Source: Symsagittifera roscoffensis | Taxonomy: Eukaryota > Xenacoelomorpha > Acoela > Convolutidae | DNA length: 64,000 nt | NCBI RefSeq assembly: GCF_963678635.1 | Contig: NC_087065.1 | Location: 71,679,345-71,743,344, forward strand | Direction of reading: 5' to 3' | Part shown: piece by piece, positions 47,419-59,762 of the stretch | How positions within the stretch are numbered: position 1 is the first letter of the stretch | Layout of the letters: every line of letters begins with the position of its first letter | The notes under the pieces: model-generated | Seen by the model: only the letters and a program-made list of their open reading frames with translations | The model's database searches: none | Told to the model about the DNA's origin: nothing | Position numbers and translations under genes: made by a program

Positions 47419-47614
47419 GCTGTTTTTCAAATGGTTGCAACACTTTTTGGTCTTTTAGATCTTTGACGTATCCGATATTTTTATGGCACCAGTGTCCTTT
47501 TATTCCATGAAATTTAGGCCAATAATCGAACTCACTGCCCTTAACTAGAAGTTTTGTGTTTCTTTGATGTAAAAATATAATGCGAAATTTTAGAACCAGC
47601 TCTTCAGCAACCAT
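47378..47614 (-). pseudogene. Small antisense ORF kept in both duplication units
   Basis: 78 codons starting MVAEELVLKFRIIFLHQRNT, with an FHGIKGHWCHKN segment. The matching part of unit 2 (50759-50983, minus strand) reads the same frame with about ten substitutions and one stop (TAG for Trp). The frame has no insertions or deletions over this length in either copy, unlike most of the surrounding DNA, which hints at past coding. No family is recognised. Confidence 0.3.
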
Positions 47615-47967
47615 TTTTCATTTATATTGCTTTCCTTTCTTTCTGCTCTCAAAATGTTTCTGCTTTATATGAACATGATAAACTGCACTGAAGTGTTTTG
47701 AATATTTTCTTTTCATCTTGTACTTTTTTCTGATTCGCTTTTTCCTAAAACAATTTAATTTTGCTTTTTGTAGGTTTCTGTGGCCAAACGAAGAGTTTGA
47801 CAATAAAGGGTTTTTGTTTCCTAAAACTAGCACCGTTTTGTTTTGCAATATCAGACCCTTAGTAGGATTCAGCGCTACTTGAATTTTTAATTTGATTGTA
47901 GAAGAAATTTGTATGTTTACATTACTGTCAAATGTGATAAAATAAAATGAAAAAAAAAAAAAATGTT

Positions 47968-48870
47968 TCTATGAAAATCATCCCCCATACGCCAGATAAA
48001 ATACAAAAGAATCATTTTTGCTCCTTTATACTAATCAACAATGGCAAATAAGCTTCCTTGAACCAATCTCGAACAATTTATAAGACGGATTAAATCTACG
48101 CTTACGCGTTATACGCGTTAATAGCAAACATATCGCGCGTTAATTATGCCAAATTGGCTAAAATGACAATCTTTCAACCCTAATAACGTTAAAAACAATA
48201 ACCACAGTTGGAATATCTTTGCAAATTTAAGCTCAAGACAACAATACTATTTGTATGATTTAAAAAAAATTTCGTCAAAAACGGCTAGTTAAAAAGTCGA
48301 AATGTCTGAAGAAAAAAAACCCCACCCCGAGCACAAATATTCCGTTACTTTCGTATCGAAAGTCGAAACAACAAGACTGCTTGTATCAGGACGAAGCCTT
48401 GAATGTTTCGACTGCCTTTTACAGTTTATGGAGCAGTAATAACATTTAAAAAATTAAGTGAAACGAAATGATTTTTTTTTCCAAAATTTGATTTTTTTTT
48501 TGCGAAAATCATCCCCCCACACGCCATATAGAGTACAAAAGAAAAAATTTCGCTCCTTGTAACAAATCAGTTATGGCAAATAAGCTTCTTTCAACCAATT
48601 TGGAACAACTTCTAGGACGGATTAAATCTCCGCTTACGCTTTAATAGCGCGCAATATATCGCGCGTTAATTGTCCCAAATTGGCCAAAATTGCAATCTTT
48701 AAACCCCCATAACTTTACAAAAAATGATCACAGATGAAGCTCAGGACAACAATACCTTTTGAATGACATAAAAAAAATTCGTCAAAAATGGCTTGTTAAA
48801 AAGTCGAAATTTGAAGAAAAAAACCCACCACGAGCACAAATAATCCGTTACTTTCGTATCGAAAGTCGGA
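47968..48870. repeat. Tandem pair of about 0.4-0.5 kb units
   Basis: GAAAATCATCCCCC begins a unit at 47974 and again at 48504. Both units then share GGCAAATAAGCTTC, GACGGATTAAATCT, ATATCGCGCGTTAATT and CCGTTACTTTCGTATCGAAA. The pair sits between the two 2.5-kb units. No coding signal. Confidence 0.8.
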
Positions 48871-48871
48871 A

Positions 48872-51287
48872 CAAAAATATTGATGATACACACTAAAACG
48901 TCTGCACCCATTCAATCAAGCCCTGGCAGCACTAATTAATGAACAAACATGAGTCTTAGCTTTGTGTTCTATTTTTTACATCCATTGATCAATCCTTACA
49001 ATTGAAAAAATAGCATTAAGAAAAAATTTTCTGCCTGCTGAATTTTAAGTGATTTTTATTTAGACGTACTATTAGATTAAAACACTATTTGCTTTGATTT
49101 TGTATTGAATAAAAAGTTGATATAGTTATATCAAAATCAAAACAAATGATTCTGGGAAACAGTTTTCGGTCTCATTTTTTTTCTATTTGTAATTTTTTTA
49201 AAACTAATCTGTTTTTAACTGATTTTATTTTTAGTTTTTTTTCCGTTCTCAATGTTTTTCAAATTTTGTTTTTAATGTAACATTATTAAAGTTGTTTGCC
49301 GGCTAAATTTCAGTAGTAAACAACTATTCAAAGTAAAAAAAAATCAATTGGGTTTTTATGTCGAATTAGTTTGCTAGAAATTCATAAGTATTGACAAAAA
49401 GTTGTATCCTCACATTTAACACATTTAACTAGTTGAAGTGCAAACACAAAAACACAAAATTTTCCTTTCGGCAAAGTGTACAAACTGGCTTACCATAAGC
49501 ACAACTCTGGACATCCGAACAAGTTAATTATCAAAATTTGAGGTCACCAAACTGTTTTGTCGCAGTACAATTAAAACTCAGTACCCTTGCTAGCGATTTT
49601 CTTTGTATTTTGAAAAAATTCAAGATTGCTGGTTGCTTAAAACATAGAAAATTATAATTTATTTAACTTGCGACGACAATTTGCGACTGAGTATTAGAAG
49701 GTTTTCATTGGTAAACTTTGTTCAGAAGACTCATTTCCTGAAGTAATGGACTCCAAACAAGCGTGGGCTTTAAAAAAAAACTAAATTGAGCTTTTTTTTT
49801 CATTTGCAAACCGTTCAATTTAAAATGTCTTTAAAATTGGTGGTAAAATTACGGACTTCATTTTAGTATTATTTCAATTTTGACTGTTTTGCTGCACATG
49901 TTTTTTTTCCGATTCAAGCCATCTAGCTCTATTTTTTCTTGGATCTTCATTTTCAATTTTCCTCGTTTGAAAATTTAGAATGATTTTGTTTCTAATTCTT
50001 GAGCTACTTTTCAATTGAGTTTAAATGCGCAAGATTCAAAACGTATAACAGCTTTTTTTAGAGTTTTTTGAACCAACGGTAATGTGCCCAATTAAATTCG
50101 ATTTTGTAAGAGCCTGTTAGCTTCTGTTTCAATGCTAATTGAAAACTGACTCTTGTCTTTCTCGGAATGTTTTCTTTAAGTTAGCTTTTAAAAAAAATCT
50201 CGATAGATGTCGTTTGTTGGACAATTTTTGGCGACTTTTTGGAGTAAGTGAATTTAATCTCATTATCTGACGGTTGGTCTTCAACTATCTATCATGGTAT
50301 TGGCGCGAAGATCCGCTGTTTTAATTCTGTTATTTATTTCAAAGTTATTCCAAAAAATTAAAAATTTATTTTTTGAATTGTATAAATTTTAAACCCTTTG
50401 AAACGTTTTTTTTTGGGGTGTACGGCAAACATCCGATATGTCAAACGTCAACTTTGTCAATAATCTGAACATATATATTAATTATGTGATAAAATGACTG
50501 TAAAATTGCAAAAGCAAGACGTTGTTTTATTAACAGATTTTAACTTAGCCTACTCTCGGTTTAAGGTCGTCGGTGGGCGCGCTATATAATGTCGTCGGTG
50601 GGCGATAACCGGCTCTGAGTTTGAAATCGATTCCTACCCTCTGTTGGAAAGCTAGCGAAACGTTTACATGACGACGGCAACCGCTTTCCTTCGAACACTA
50701 TAGCATCTGGTAAACAAACGGTAGAAATCAGATTTTTTGCTTTATTTTTTTTTTAAATTGTCGGATGTTCGCCGCTATAGTAAAGCTGTTTTTCAAATGG
50801 TTGCAACACTTTTTGGTTTTTCGGATCTTTGACATATCGGATATTTATATGGCACCAGTTTCCTTTTCGTCCATGAAAGTTAGGCTAGTAATCGAACTGA
50901 CTGCCCTTAACTAGAAGTTTTGTGTTTCTTTGATGTAAAAATACAATGCGAAACTTTAGAACCAGCTCTTCAGCAACCATTTTTCATTATTTCACTCCCA
51001 AAATCTTTCTGCTTTATCTATACATGATAAATTGCACTGAAGTGTTTTGATTATTTTTATTTCCATCTTGTACTTTCTTTCTGATTCGTTTTTTCCTAAA
51101 ACAATTTTAAATTTTTTAGTTTTTTTGGCAATGAAGTGTTTAACAATAAAGTGATTTTGTTTCCGAAAAAAATTGCAGTTTTTTTTTTAATATCAGTCGT
51201 TTTGTATGATACAGCGCTACTTGAATTGAGTTTTTTAAAATTGTTTTTAGAATAAAGTTGTATGTTTACATTAGCGTCACAAAACTT
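48872..51287. repeat. 2.5-kb direct duplication, unit 2
   Basis: Second copy of 45243-47935. It lacks the MITE and has several small deletions. The antisense small ORF in it carries a stop. Confidence 0.85.
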
Positions 51288-54200
51288 GACATCAGAAAAC
51301 GTTGCCGGATTTTCAAACTTCAACTTTCGGCTTTTAAAATTTGTTGGCTCACTAATTTTTGGGCTTTACTCAATTCCTTCCTTTTGATTTTTGATTTCAG
51401 TTTTTTTTTCAAAAGCAACAATTTCAGACTCTGTTTTTCTTGAGTTGTTCTTCTGAAAGCTATTTCTTTTTGCATAAGTTTCTCTTTGCCTAAATAGATA
51501 TCTGCTGATTGATGGATTCCTGTTTTTTCATCTTGACAGTTTCCTGATTGTTGTTATAATTCAATCAAAACGTGTTCTTTTTTGCTTTTTTTTTCTACAG
51601 ATTAAGCTTCACCTTTTGCTGAATTTCTTACTACATAGAGTTGTTCGGCTGTGATGACTTCACCTATTTGCAGAAATTGAGCTTTCTATAGGTTTAACAG
51701 AACGTTTTGCTAGTTTCCAAAAGTCAACTAATTCTCAAAAATCAACACATTTGAGAAATTGCTTCAAAAAGTGGTCTTGAATTAAGTTTCTTAAGTTTGT
51801 TCTTGAGTATAGACGCCAGGGTCATCTGTCAAATGACCGGGGATTTCCACTAAAAGTTTTCTGTTGAATTCATGAAACTTGAATAACTTATCTACCGTTG
51901 CAGATTTTAATTGAAAAAAAGCCAAGTTTTTGAGCTAACCGGACAAAGATTTTCTTTTTCAATTTTCAATTAATCCGAAAAAATGTCTGAATTTTGCTGG
52001 TCAACTTTTATTTTGTATAAATACCGTATATTGAGGGAAAAAATAAACTTAAAAATTGTTACGAGGCTGAACTGTGTATTTTGAGAGTGTGCACCACGAG
52101 CGTGAACAAAGTTCTGTTATAGAATCCAAAACCAGGCTTTTTTCTCTTATTTTTTGAAGTGGTTGAATCCAGAGAAATTTAGCTAAACCGTAGCAGCGCT
52201 AAAAATGCTGGGTTAAAAAAGTTTGCGTTATCCAAAAAAAAATTTCCGAAATCTAGAAAAAACTTGTCGAATCCTGAAACAAATAATCAAATGTTTGTTT
52301 CAGGTTGCGCTGTCGAGTATTTCGCAATTACGGATATGTATCTATATAACCCTTAGATTTTCCAAAATGATGGTTTTTATCGATGTCATAAAAATTTTCT
52401 CAAAAATAGCCGAGAAGAAATGCTCCGGTCATTTTTAGTTGACTGTTGAGAAAACAATTCCGAATGCTATTTAGATTTGGAAAAAATGTGATATTCTAAT
52501 TTTAAAGGTATCTGAACATTTCTAATTAGGTATATGCTATACGCCTCTTTTTGTCTAGATTTTGACAAAACTTTGTGAAACTATCCTAGCAAAACGTTTA
52601 TTGATTGACTTTCGATTAGGCTTGTTTTTGCCGGGTTTGACTGTCTCAATAAAAACTTGTCTCAATTGTGCTTTTACATTGAATAACTTTCAACTTTGAT
52701 AACGGCTCTTGAAACAACTAAACAAAAGATGTTTCCTTTTTTGTTTTGACTTTTTTAAGACTTTTTCTGCAGTAAAATATACAGTTTTTGAATAAAAACT
52801 AACCTCGGAATCAATTTTTTTTAAAAATTAAAACTGTTTTAAGTTACGCCTAGCACTCATTCTAGTTTTAGTTCACCTAATTGAATTGCACTTGTAAAAA
52901 ATATATAATGGCAATCATGGAAAAAAAGATTTAACACATTAAAACGTTATAACATAACATTGCGCTACCTGTACATCAACGGCCATCAATGTTTTTACTT
53001 ATGAACATTCTTAGTTTCTTCAAGTCTGTCAAATACTCGTGCTTTATCGTATAGTTGCCTATTTTCAGGGCACTTCGCAAGACTCAAATATTGAAGCAAC
53101 AGTTTTTTGCGAGACAAAATTATACTCTTATAAACTAGAGGTTTCATCAGTTTCAAAATTGTTTGTAACTTTTCAGTTGTTTTTGTTTATGATAGTAAAG
53201 GAATAAAGCATTAAGAACGTTTGGCTACAAAAGGTTTTTAGTTGCAGTGATATTTTCAACAGTTTTTGTTAAGTTCTACAAAACTGTATTTTGTAAATGT
53301 TTTTAGAACAATTTTTCTACCAAAAAACTTTTTATTTTACTCACATTATCTTCCTCCCTTTGGAATTTACTATTATTTATAAGTTAAAAATTCTAGTGTT
53401 GGTTGCCCAAAAAAGGTTACCTTAAAGGGAATCAACGCGCTAAATCTTTCCTTGATGGTATTAGTCGATACCTGCTCAAAACTTGCTTAGGACAAACAAA
53501 TTGTAGATGATTGAGCTGAAACCGCACATTCCTTTCAAAAACCGCTTAAATGCTAGAGACTATCAAACCGCTCAAATCTTAAGCTCTTAAGCTTTTTTCA
53601 AAATTTTATCCCAAGAAATTTTTCCCGGTTGCAGCGCACACAACCAGCCCCAAAAAAGTCTGAACTTTACATACCACAATATCACAATATAAATCATAAA
53701 ACAACCTAAGAGGTTCTAGTGCCCAAAAAATAGTTGTCAAGGTTGATTACGTCTCCTAAAAGTTGAATTGGAAACCATTCAACGTTTTTCAAGAAGTCGC
53801 TCAAAGCCGCACAAACTGCTCATTTTAAGCAAGATTTTTAGCGTAATCATCTAAAAACTCGCTCAAACCGCTCAAATTTAGCTTGAAATTGGGCTGAACA
53901 CTTAAGTTCGGGTGGACTCAATCTAAAGTTGCTTTGGTGGCGAGAAAAACTAAGATAGGGTATTCCTAACTGTATGCTCAGTACAAAAAGTAAGCAAGGC
54001 TTAAAAAAGCATAAGCAATTGAGATTCCTTGCCAGAGATTGTTATCACGTCATCACCATGTTTTTGTTAACCTGTCGCAAAAACCTGTAATTAAGAACGA
54101 CTCCATTCATGCTTAATTTTTCAGCGCCGCTTTCTTTCAGTGGACCGTACTTCATAGTAAAAAGTTCTTCGCTTCGTACCAATCATGCGCATGCTTATTT

Positions 54201-54859
54201 GTTCAGTGAAACCTGCGATTTTTCGAAATTCACTTTTTCGTGCAATGAATAAATATTATCAATAGAATTTTTAAACACAAATGGAAACATCTATTTTTTA
54301 ATTAATTTCTTTCAATGCTAATTTTCGTTCACACTTTACAAATATAAAACAACTGATTTTAAACTTAAATTTCGGTCCACTTGCGATATGTACAATCGGT
54401 TTCTGTTCAATATTTTGTTCACGGTCGTAACAAGTTCGTGGGCTCTTTACCTCGTATACTGGGCAACCGACACACGAAGTCTCCAATTTTATTTTCGAGG
54501 TAAAACATTTATTTATTTTAATTTTTGTCAAAAATTTTGCTACTGAACTGAACCAAACTAATCAGCTATTTTTGGCATCTTTATTGTTCTGACCACGTCG
54601 AAAAATCAGGAACTAAAATGGGTCGTGTGACATAAATGTCATATTAAAGCCTTTTGAAACTTGTTTAGAAAGAAGCGAACCTAGCGTGAATTTTTTCATA
54701 TCTGAAAATTTGTATGAATTTGCATGGATTTTCTCGTTTCGGAGACAGAATTTTTAATAGTAATTTTCCTTGTACACAAGTGACCAGGATTGTCAATCCA
54801 CATGACTAGTTTTCATATAATTGTATGTGACTGACTTTCTTTTGTTTAATACTGTTTAG
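51288..54859. other. Non-coding region upstream of the C1GALT exons
   Basis: About 3.6 kb. A diverged MITE end (ACGAGGCTGAACTGTG) lies at 52063. From 53510 to 53900 the words CCGCTCAAA and CGCTCAAA recur in an irregular way. An antisense frame at 54298-54531 and a sense frame at 52223-52438 match nothing. The 5' exon(s) of C1GALT, including the start codon and membrane anchor, may hide here but were not found. Confidence 0.5.
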
Positions 54860-54967
54860 CAGCTCCTATGAACTTATCACCGCTACTGTTGCCTGAATCT
54901 GGGAAACGGAATGGACTAATATCAATTAGGCGAAATCTTCAACATAACAGAGTGATGGAGAATAGAG
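54860..54967 (+). CDS. Tentative upstream exon of the C1GALT gene
   Basis: TACTGTTTAG before 54860 is a possible 3' splice site and GAATAGAG|GTATAG at 54967 a possible 5' splice site. The frame between them is open and ends after one base of a codon, which fits the two-base start of the exon at 57632. The reading is polar (LISIRRNLQHNRVMENR), as expected for the stem region between anchor and catalytic domain. There is no sequence conservation to prove it. Confidence 0.35.
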
Positions 54968-55005
54968 GTATAGATTTCTATATAATTTCTCAGTTTAATT
55001 TAAAG

Positions 55006-55720
55006 ATCCAAGTTTAGGCGTAAATTAATCGATTATAACGGATTTTTTGACAATTTTTAATTGATTATAATTACCAAAAAAGATGTTTAAAGTGTTTATA
55101 ATTGATTATAATCGTGATATTTTCCAAGAGATTATAATCTTTTATAATTGATTATGATTGATTATAATTCTTATAAAAAACCCTTAAAATCAATTATAAT
55201 CTCTTATTTTGCCAAAATGTTGTCAAACCAAAATATATTCAAATTATATCTTTTGGGTTATTAATTTTGTGTCAATAAGAAAATTTCTAAAAAAGAGATC
55301 TCTTGAACACGTTAGTTCATCTGAACACAAAGCTTCATAGAGATCCTTTCATACTAGTGAAAAGGGTCTATAAAAAGCATAAAAGAAGCAACTTCGGAGA
55401 CAAAATGGACGAACAAAAAGGATTATAGTCAATTATAATCCATTCTAATAGATTTGTGTGCAAAACAAATGAATTGGAAATTGGAATGAAAATAATGGAT
55501 TATAATCAATTATAATTAATTATTATTGTATAAAAAAGACGAATAAACAATTGATTATTATTGTCGATTATAATGTATTATAATTAATAATAATTTGATT
55601 TTAAAAAGAGAGATTATAATCAATTATTAATTGATTAAACTCGATTGTTTCGCAATTTTATTAAGACTGTTACCAAAATCGTCTTATAATTGATTACTAA
55701 TGCTTGAAACTAGATGCGGA
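55006..55720 (-). repeat. AT-rich repeat, right arm (inverted relative to 44411-45212)
   Basis: Reverse-complement partner of the left arm. It begins 38 bases after the tentative C1GALT exon, so it would lie in an intron of that gene. If that exon is real, the two arms more likely represent separate insertions than one element. Confidence 0.8.
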
Positions 55721-57631
55721 TCAACTTCCTCTAGGAATAAACTCACTATTTATTATTGGATGTCAATTTTTGATGAGTTTTAAAACAATTTTTTGTAAAG
55801 AATCAAAATTTGCCTGATCGGTTGCGCCGTTATTATTTGGAGAAAAATATAGAAAATGAATTGTTACACAATTTTTTTTAGGAATAAAACTAATTCCGGA
55901 TGAAAAAAAGCGCAAGTTCAACCTTTTGACTAATCGATTTGACCAATATTTTTTGGGAACATGATCTTTTGGGTGATAGTGTATAAAATGATCTTTTGTT
56001 TACAAATTTGTAATTTTACAAACTCTGCTCTTTTACCAACTCTGCTCAAATTTATAGTTTTTTTCGCAAAACTTTTTTTTTGCTCAGATAAGAAAGTTTT
56101 AATTTGTGTCATATCGGCTTTTATGCCCCTTGTTGGCAGAAAAAAATATTATCAGGCTTAGAAATAGCTAAAAACCTCAATAATTTGTAGCTAAGATTTG
56201 TATGAAATCATTCATCATTCGTTTTGACATAATAACGAGCATCTAGGTTTTATGTTCACGAGTTTGTACGTTTTTGTAATTTCTGCAAGGTGCAAGGTTA
56301 ATAATGAGAATTGTTTTTAAAATTTTCTTTTGAACCAATAAGGATATAAAAGTCGACAGATATGAAAATCTTTGACATCATTATTCGATACTTTCCAAAT
56401 TGTTTTTGATTTTTCAATGATCGTTTTTCTCATCGGCCAGCTTGCCATGCTGCTTGTGATGTACCGCAAGTAGCGCATAGTTACGCTTCGCCTCTGTGTT
56501 TACAAAGCAAGCGTTTTTTATTAATTAGGAGTTCGTTTCTCCTTTAATCTAACTCTCATAAATTAGTTCTTTGCAAATTTGCACTTCCCGTGTTACAAAG
56601 CCATGAAAAAACATAGAATTTCTGCCAACCATTTAAAGAATTCAAGGCAATTGTGGAATTTCTAGCAGGGGCCATCCAGGAACCTTGCCTTGAAGTCTAA
56701 GACAGGAAATTTTGAAAAACCAGGCCTGAACACATGGCAAGTACGCTTCCAGAAAATCCAGTTGAACACCAATTTTTATACAAAAATTTTTGATAAGTTT
56801 TTAGTCGGCGCAAAGGTATGCTTAGGCTCAAACAAACATTTTCAGAAAAAACATGCATGCAAAAGTTTAGTTATTTTGGCGTATAAGGTAACCCAGACTC
56901 AATTTTTTACACACAAGAACCAAAAATTGAAATGACAGTTTTGTGCGGGAACCATTATTAGTTTTTTTGTTTAAAAATGGCAATATAAGCCTAAATATGT
57001 CAAAACATATCCCAAATATTCTAAAACACAGTTTTTTTGCTGTAGAAGCTATCTAGTCACACAGAAAAAGTTGTGTTTTTTATCATAAACCTGTGCAAGG
57101 TTCAAAACTTAAATTCAATGATGAATCAAGAACTGCAGTTTGTCTCCGAGATACTTGCCAAATGACCGGTGGGTGTTCTTGAGTGAAAATATATTTCGGT
57201 CTGTTTTTTTCACATTTGCAAGTTAACCAAAAAATCATAAAAGTCCCGGTCTGAACTCTTAGACTAATCCACAAGGTCCAAGGCAATCCCTCAAAACTTT
57301 GATAATGGTTTTCCCCTGGCCAAGCCTGGCTCCAGGATGGACTCCCATGGTTAAGTAACCCACACTTTGCAAAGCTTTTGAGCATTTCAGCATTAGCAAT
57401 CTATATCATGTGTTTTTATCTGCTCTGATGGTGGCTGATTTAAGAAGTGAGATCGTGGAAATGGCGCTGTTATCAACATATTGGACTATAATTCTGAAAA
57501 ACGATGATTTGAATCGCTTCGGCGGCAAAATCTTTTTTTTTGTAGCATAATTGTTGGATTTTTTATAAGCAAAGTGCAGCTTCGCCCCTGCTTAAACTTC
57601 ATTTTAAAATAAATTTTTGTTTTCTATACAG
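55721..57631 (+). other. Intron sequence upstream of the main C1GALT exon
   Basis: AT-rich. Fragments of the GCTTCGCC repeat lie at 56485 and 57580. Around 56650-57350 are CCAGG/CCTTG-rich segments that might be ends of a small element. The final TTTTCTATACAG is a good 3' splice site. Confidence 0.5.
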
Positions 57632-58183
57632 ATATCTTGACGACGAACAAACATCAAGTGTCTTTCAAAGAAATCCAAAAATCTATTCGAGTTCTCTGTT
57701 TTGTCGAAACTTGCAGTAAAAATCTGGCACGAAAAGCACAAGCAATCAAAGAAACATGGGCAAAACGATGTGATGAAACGATTTTCATCAGTGACGAAAA
57801 CAATACTTCATTTCCTACCTTAGCTCCGCCAGGTGTTCACGCTGGCTACAAAGCTCTGTGGTCGAAAACAGTTTCCACTTTTCGCTATCTTCACCAAAAT
57901 TATTTAAACGATTTTGATTGGTTCATGAAAACGGACGACGATACCTATGTCGTAGTTGAAAATCTGAAAATATTTTTGGCCAATCACAACCCAGACGTGC
58001 CTCATTACTTTGGAAAGCATTACAAACCATATGGAGGGTATACGAGCGGAGGTGCTGGTTACGTTCTAAGTCGCCAATCGCTGATTATGCTGGAAAGTTT
58101 AATTCAGAAAGAAACTTCGTCAAAAACCCGGCGAAAAAAATGTAAAGCGACCATGGTTAATGGTGTGGAGGACGTTTTAATGG
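57632..58183 (+). CDS. C1GALT1: Core-1 beta-1,3-galactosyltransferase, catalytic exon
   Basis: Begins after TTTTCTATACAG with two bases completing a codon and ends at ATGG|GTAAGT. The reading IRVLCFVETC, then KAQAIKETWAKRCD, ALWSKT, the metal-binding DWFMKTDDDTYVVVENL (DDD), YTSGGAGYVLSRQS and GVEDVLMG follows the order of C1GALT (T-synthase, glycosyltransferase family 31). The enzyme adds galactose to GalNAc on Ser/Thr in the Golgi to make the core-1 O-glycan and is a type II membrane protein; the anchor must be in an upstream exon. All visible catalytic motifs are present and the frame is clean, so the gene is probably active. It could be a C1GALT-family paralogue rather than the orthologue. 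Confidence 0.9.
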
Positions 58184-58791
58184 GTAAGTGTGACAACATC
58201 TCTTGGTGTATACTTATCATGTGAACCAGGTCATAAAAAAGTTTCAGATCTTCTTCCAAAACGAAATTCATCATACACATGGCTTAACAAACCTGATTAT
58301 TCGGCAAAAGTAGGAAAACTCTTGATCCACGCCAGCAATCTATATCCCCCCAAGCCCTCTCCCCTAAAATAACGACAGCCCATTAAATTTGAGTAGCAAA
58401 TTGAAGTATTTAGCCATTTTGCAAAATGGTGAAGTCTGATTGGCTGAAAGAGAGTGTTTTATCTAATAAATGATCTCCTTTCAAAATTGATGGGAGGGGG
58501 GGGGGGGGGGTGATTCTTTACCTGGTTCAACCTCTCAACTATTTGCTTAAGTGAGAATTTTTTAAACTCTAAAACTTTGGATCTAAATCTAAAAAGTTTG
58601 AATCAAACTTTTTAGATTCAAAAACGTTAATCTAAAACCCAAAGTTCAGGCTTATAAAAGTTTTCCCAAAAACTCGAGCTTTGTCTTCGAATTCGATTTA
58701 GAAAATTTGATTGACAGATTTCCCAGAATATTTCACTGATTTGTAAAAAGTAAACTCGTAGCGCAAGAGACAAAATATTTGGATTTTCCAG
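58184..58791 (+). other. C1GALT intron, 608 bp
   Basis: GTAAGT to TTTTCCAG. Contains a long G run at 58497-58511 and a perfect 15-bp-arm hairpin at 58586-58618. Confidence 0.8.
58586..58618. repeat. Perfect 15-bp inverted repeat
   Basis: AATCTAAAAAGTTTG and CAAACTTTTTAGATT flank a 3-base loop inside the C1GALT intron. Confidence 0.85.
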
Positions 58792-58943
58792 GAAATTGTC
58801 TGGCTGCAATTGGAATACATCCAGGCAAAGCAGTGGATGAAGACGGACGAGATCTGTTCTCATCTTTCCCAATTAGTCACTCAATCCAGCACAGACCTTT
58901 TCCGAGCTGGTACATCAAATTCTCCAACGACCCAATAGTTACG
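58792..58943 (+). CDS. C1GALT1: Core-1 beta-1,3-galactosyltransferase, penultimate exon
   Basis: Joins in phase with the previous exon (G|GA giving Gly) to read NCLAAIGIHPGKAVDEDGRD then LFSSFPISHSIQHRPF and SWYIKFSNDPIVT. EDV-x-M-G followed by C-L-x-x-I-G and P-G is the C1GALT signature across this boundary. The proposed 5' splice site is ACG|GTCAGT at 58944. Without splicing the frame would run into a MITE at 58981, which supports the donor. Confidence 0.85.
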
Positions 58944-58978
58944 GTCAGTATAAGTAAATTATATTTCTTCGGGGCTCT

Positions 58979-59070
58979 CATTACGAGGCCAAACTGTGCA
59001 CTGGATAGGCGCACAACTTTGTGTCTGCCTGTTCCTGGATTCCAAAAACTGATCTTTAAACATGTTCAAA
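58979..59070 (-). mobile_element. One end of the CGAGGCCAAACTGTGCA MITE in the C1GALT intron
   Basis: TACGAGGCCAAACTGTGCAC and the next 70 bases match the right end of the MITE at 46350-46534 in reverse complement. The other terminal repeat is not found nearby, so the copy is truncated or diverged. Confidence 0.7.
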
Positions 59071-59540
59071 AATGTAAGTGTATTCCACTTAGAAAAATTC
59101 CGTGGATTCCGCGTACATATGAGTGTAACGTAAGTTTTGTCGGCACATTTGTTGTGTTCGAGCTTTCAAATCCCCCGTTTTAGGTTTTTTGAATTATGTT
59201 TTCCCAGATTAACTTAAAGTTAGTTTTGGTGTTTTAAATCAGATTGAAAAAAAGAAAAGACTGAAACGACTTTGTACATTTTACCGTTTGATAAATTGCT
59301 AGGTATAATTCATATAAAAGTAGTTTTTTTTCTGCAGGAATATCAAACTAACTAAATCACAGATTGAAAACTCTAAGCTCACACAAAAGTAGGAATATAA
59401 AAAATTGCAATTAAAAAGTAATTTGAGTTCGCATATATAGATAATATACTGAATATCAAAGTTCATAAATCAAATTTTTCTGGTCATCTACAACGGCTAT
59501 TGCAATTGCTTTTTCCGGTTCCTCAACTTAAATAAAGTTA

Positions 59541-59762
59541 TTAAGCCAGATGACTATATTTTTCTACCAATCTTTCACCATGATTTGACTGAAGTTGCTT
59601 TCTGTCATCTTCTGTACTGTCATCTACAAAACCTACCGCCCACGTGTTGTCAAATATTTGTGTTGGTCCTAGGTTTTGTCTCGGTTTAATAGCTGAGTTT
59701 GGTTGTGGCGTTTTCTCAGCCATCTTTATCATAATCGAGGTTCTTTTTCTATCCGTATCCAT
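59541..59762 (-). other. Unidentified antisense ORF in the C1GALT intron
   Basis: 73 codons, polar (KRTSIMIKMAEKTPQPNSA), on the strand opposite to C1GALT. Base composition here is less AT-rich than the surroundings, and the frame lies just upstream of the capsid fossil at 60087, so it may belong to the same mobile element. No family is recognised and no start or splice evidence exists. Confidence 0.25.

Larger units (their letters stand above)
45243..47935. repeat. 2.5-kb direct duplication, unit 1
   Basis: Matches 48872-51287 in order, with moderate divergence. Anchors are CACACTAAAGCATCTG at 45270, GGGAAACAGTTTTCG at 45588, CTCTGGACATCCGAA at 45964, GGTCGTCGGTGGGCG at 47202 and the AACCAGCTCTTCAGCAACCA block at 47592. 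No intact gene is seen. Unit 1 carries a MITE that unit 2 lacks. Confidence 0.85.

Noticed and set aside
56650-57350. Possible 0.7-kb MITE with CCAGGAACCTTGCC-type ends.
   Set aside because: The ends pair only weakly when reversed and no target-site duplication is seen; too uncertain to list as an element.
57083-57385. Antisense 100-codon frame with several Trp and Cys.
   Set aside because: No match to a family, no splice or start context, and it lies in CCAGG-rich repeat-like DNA inside an intron.
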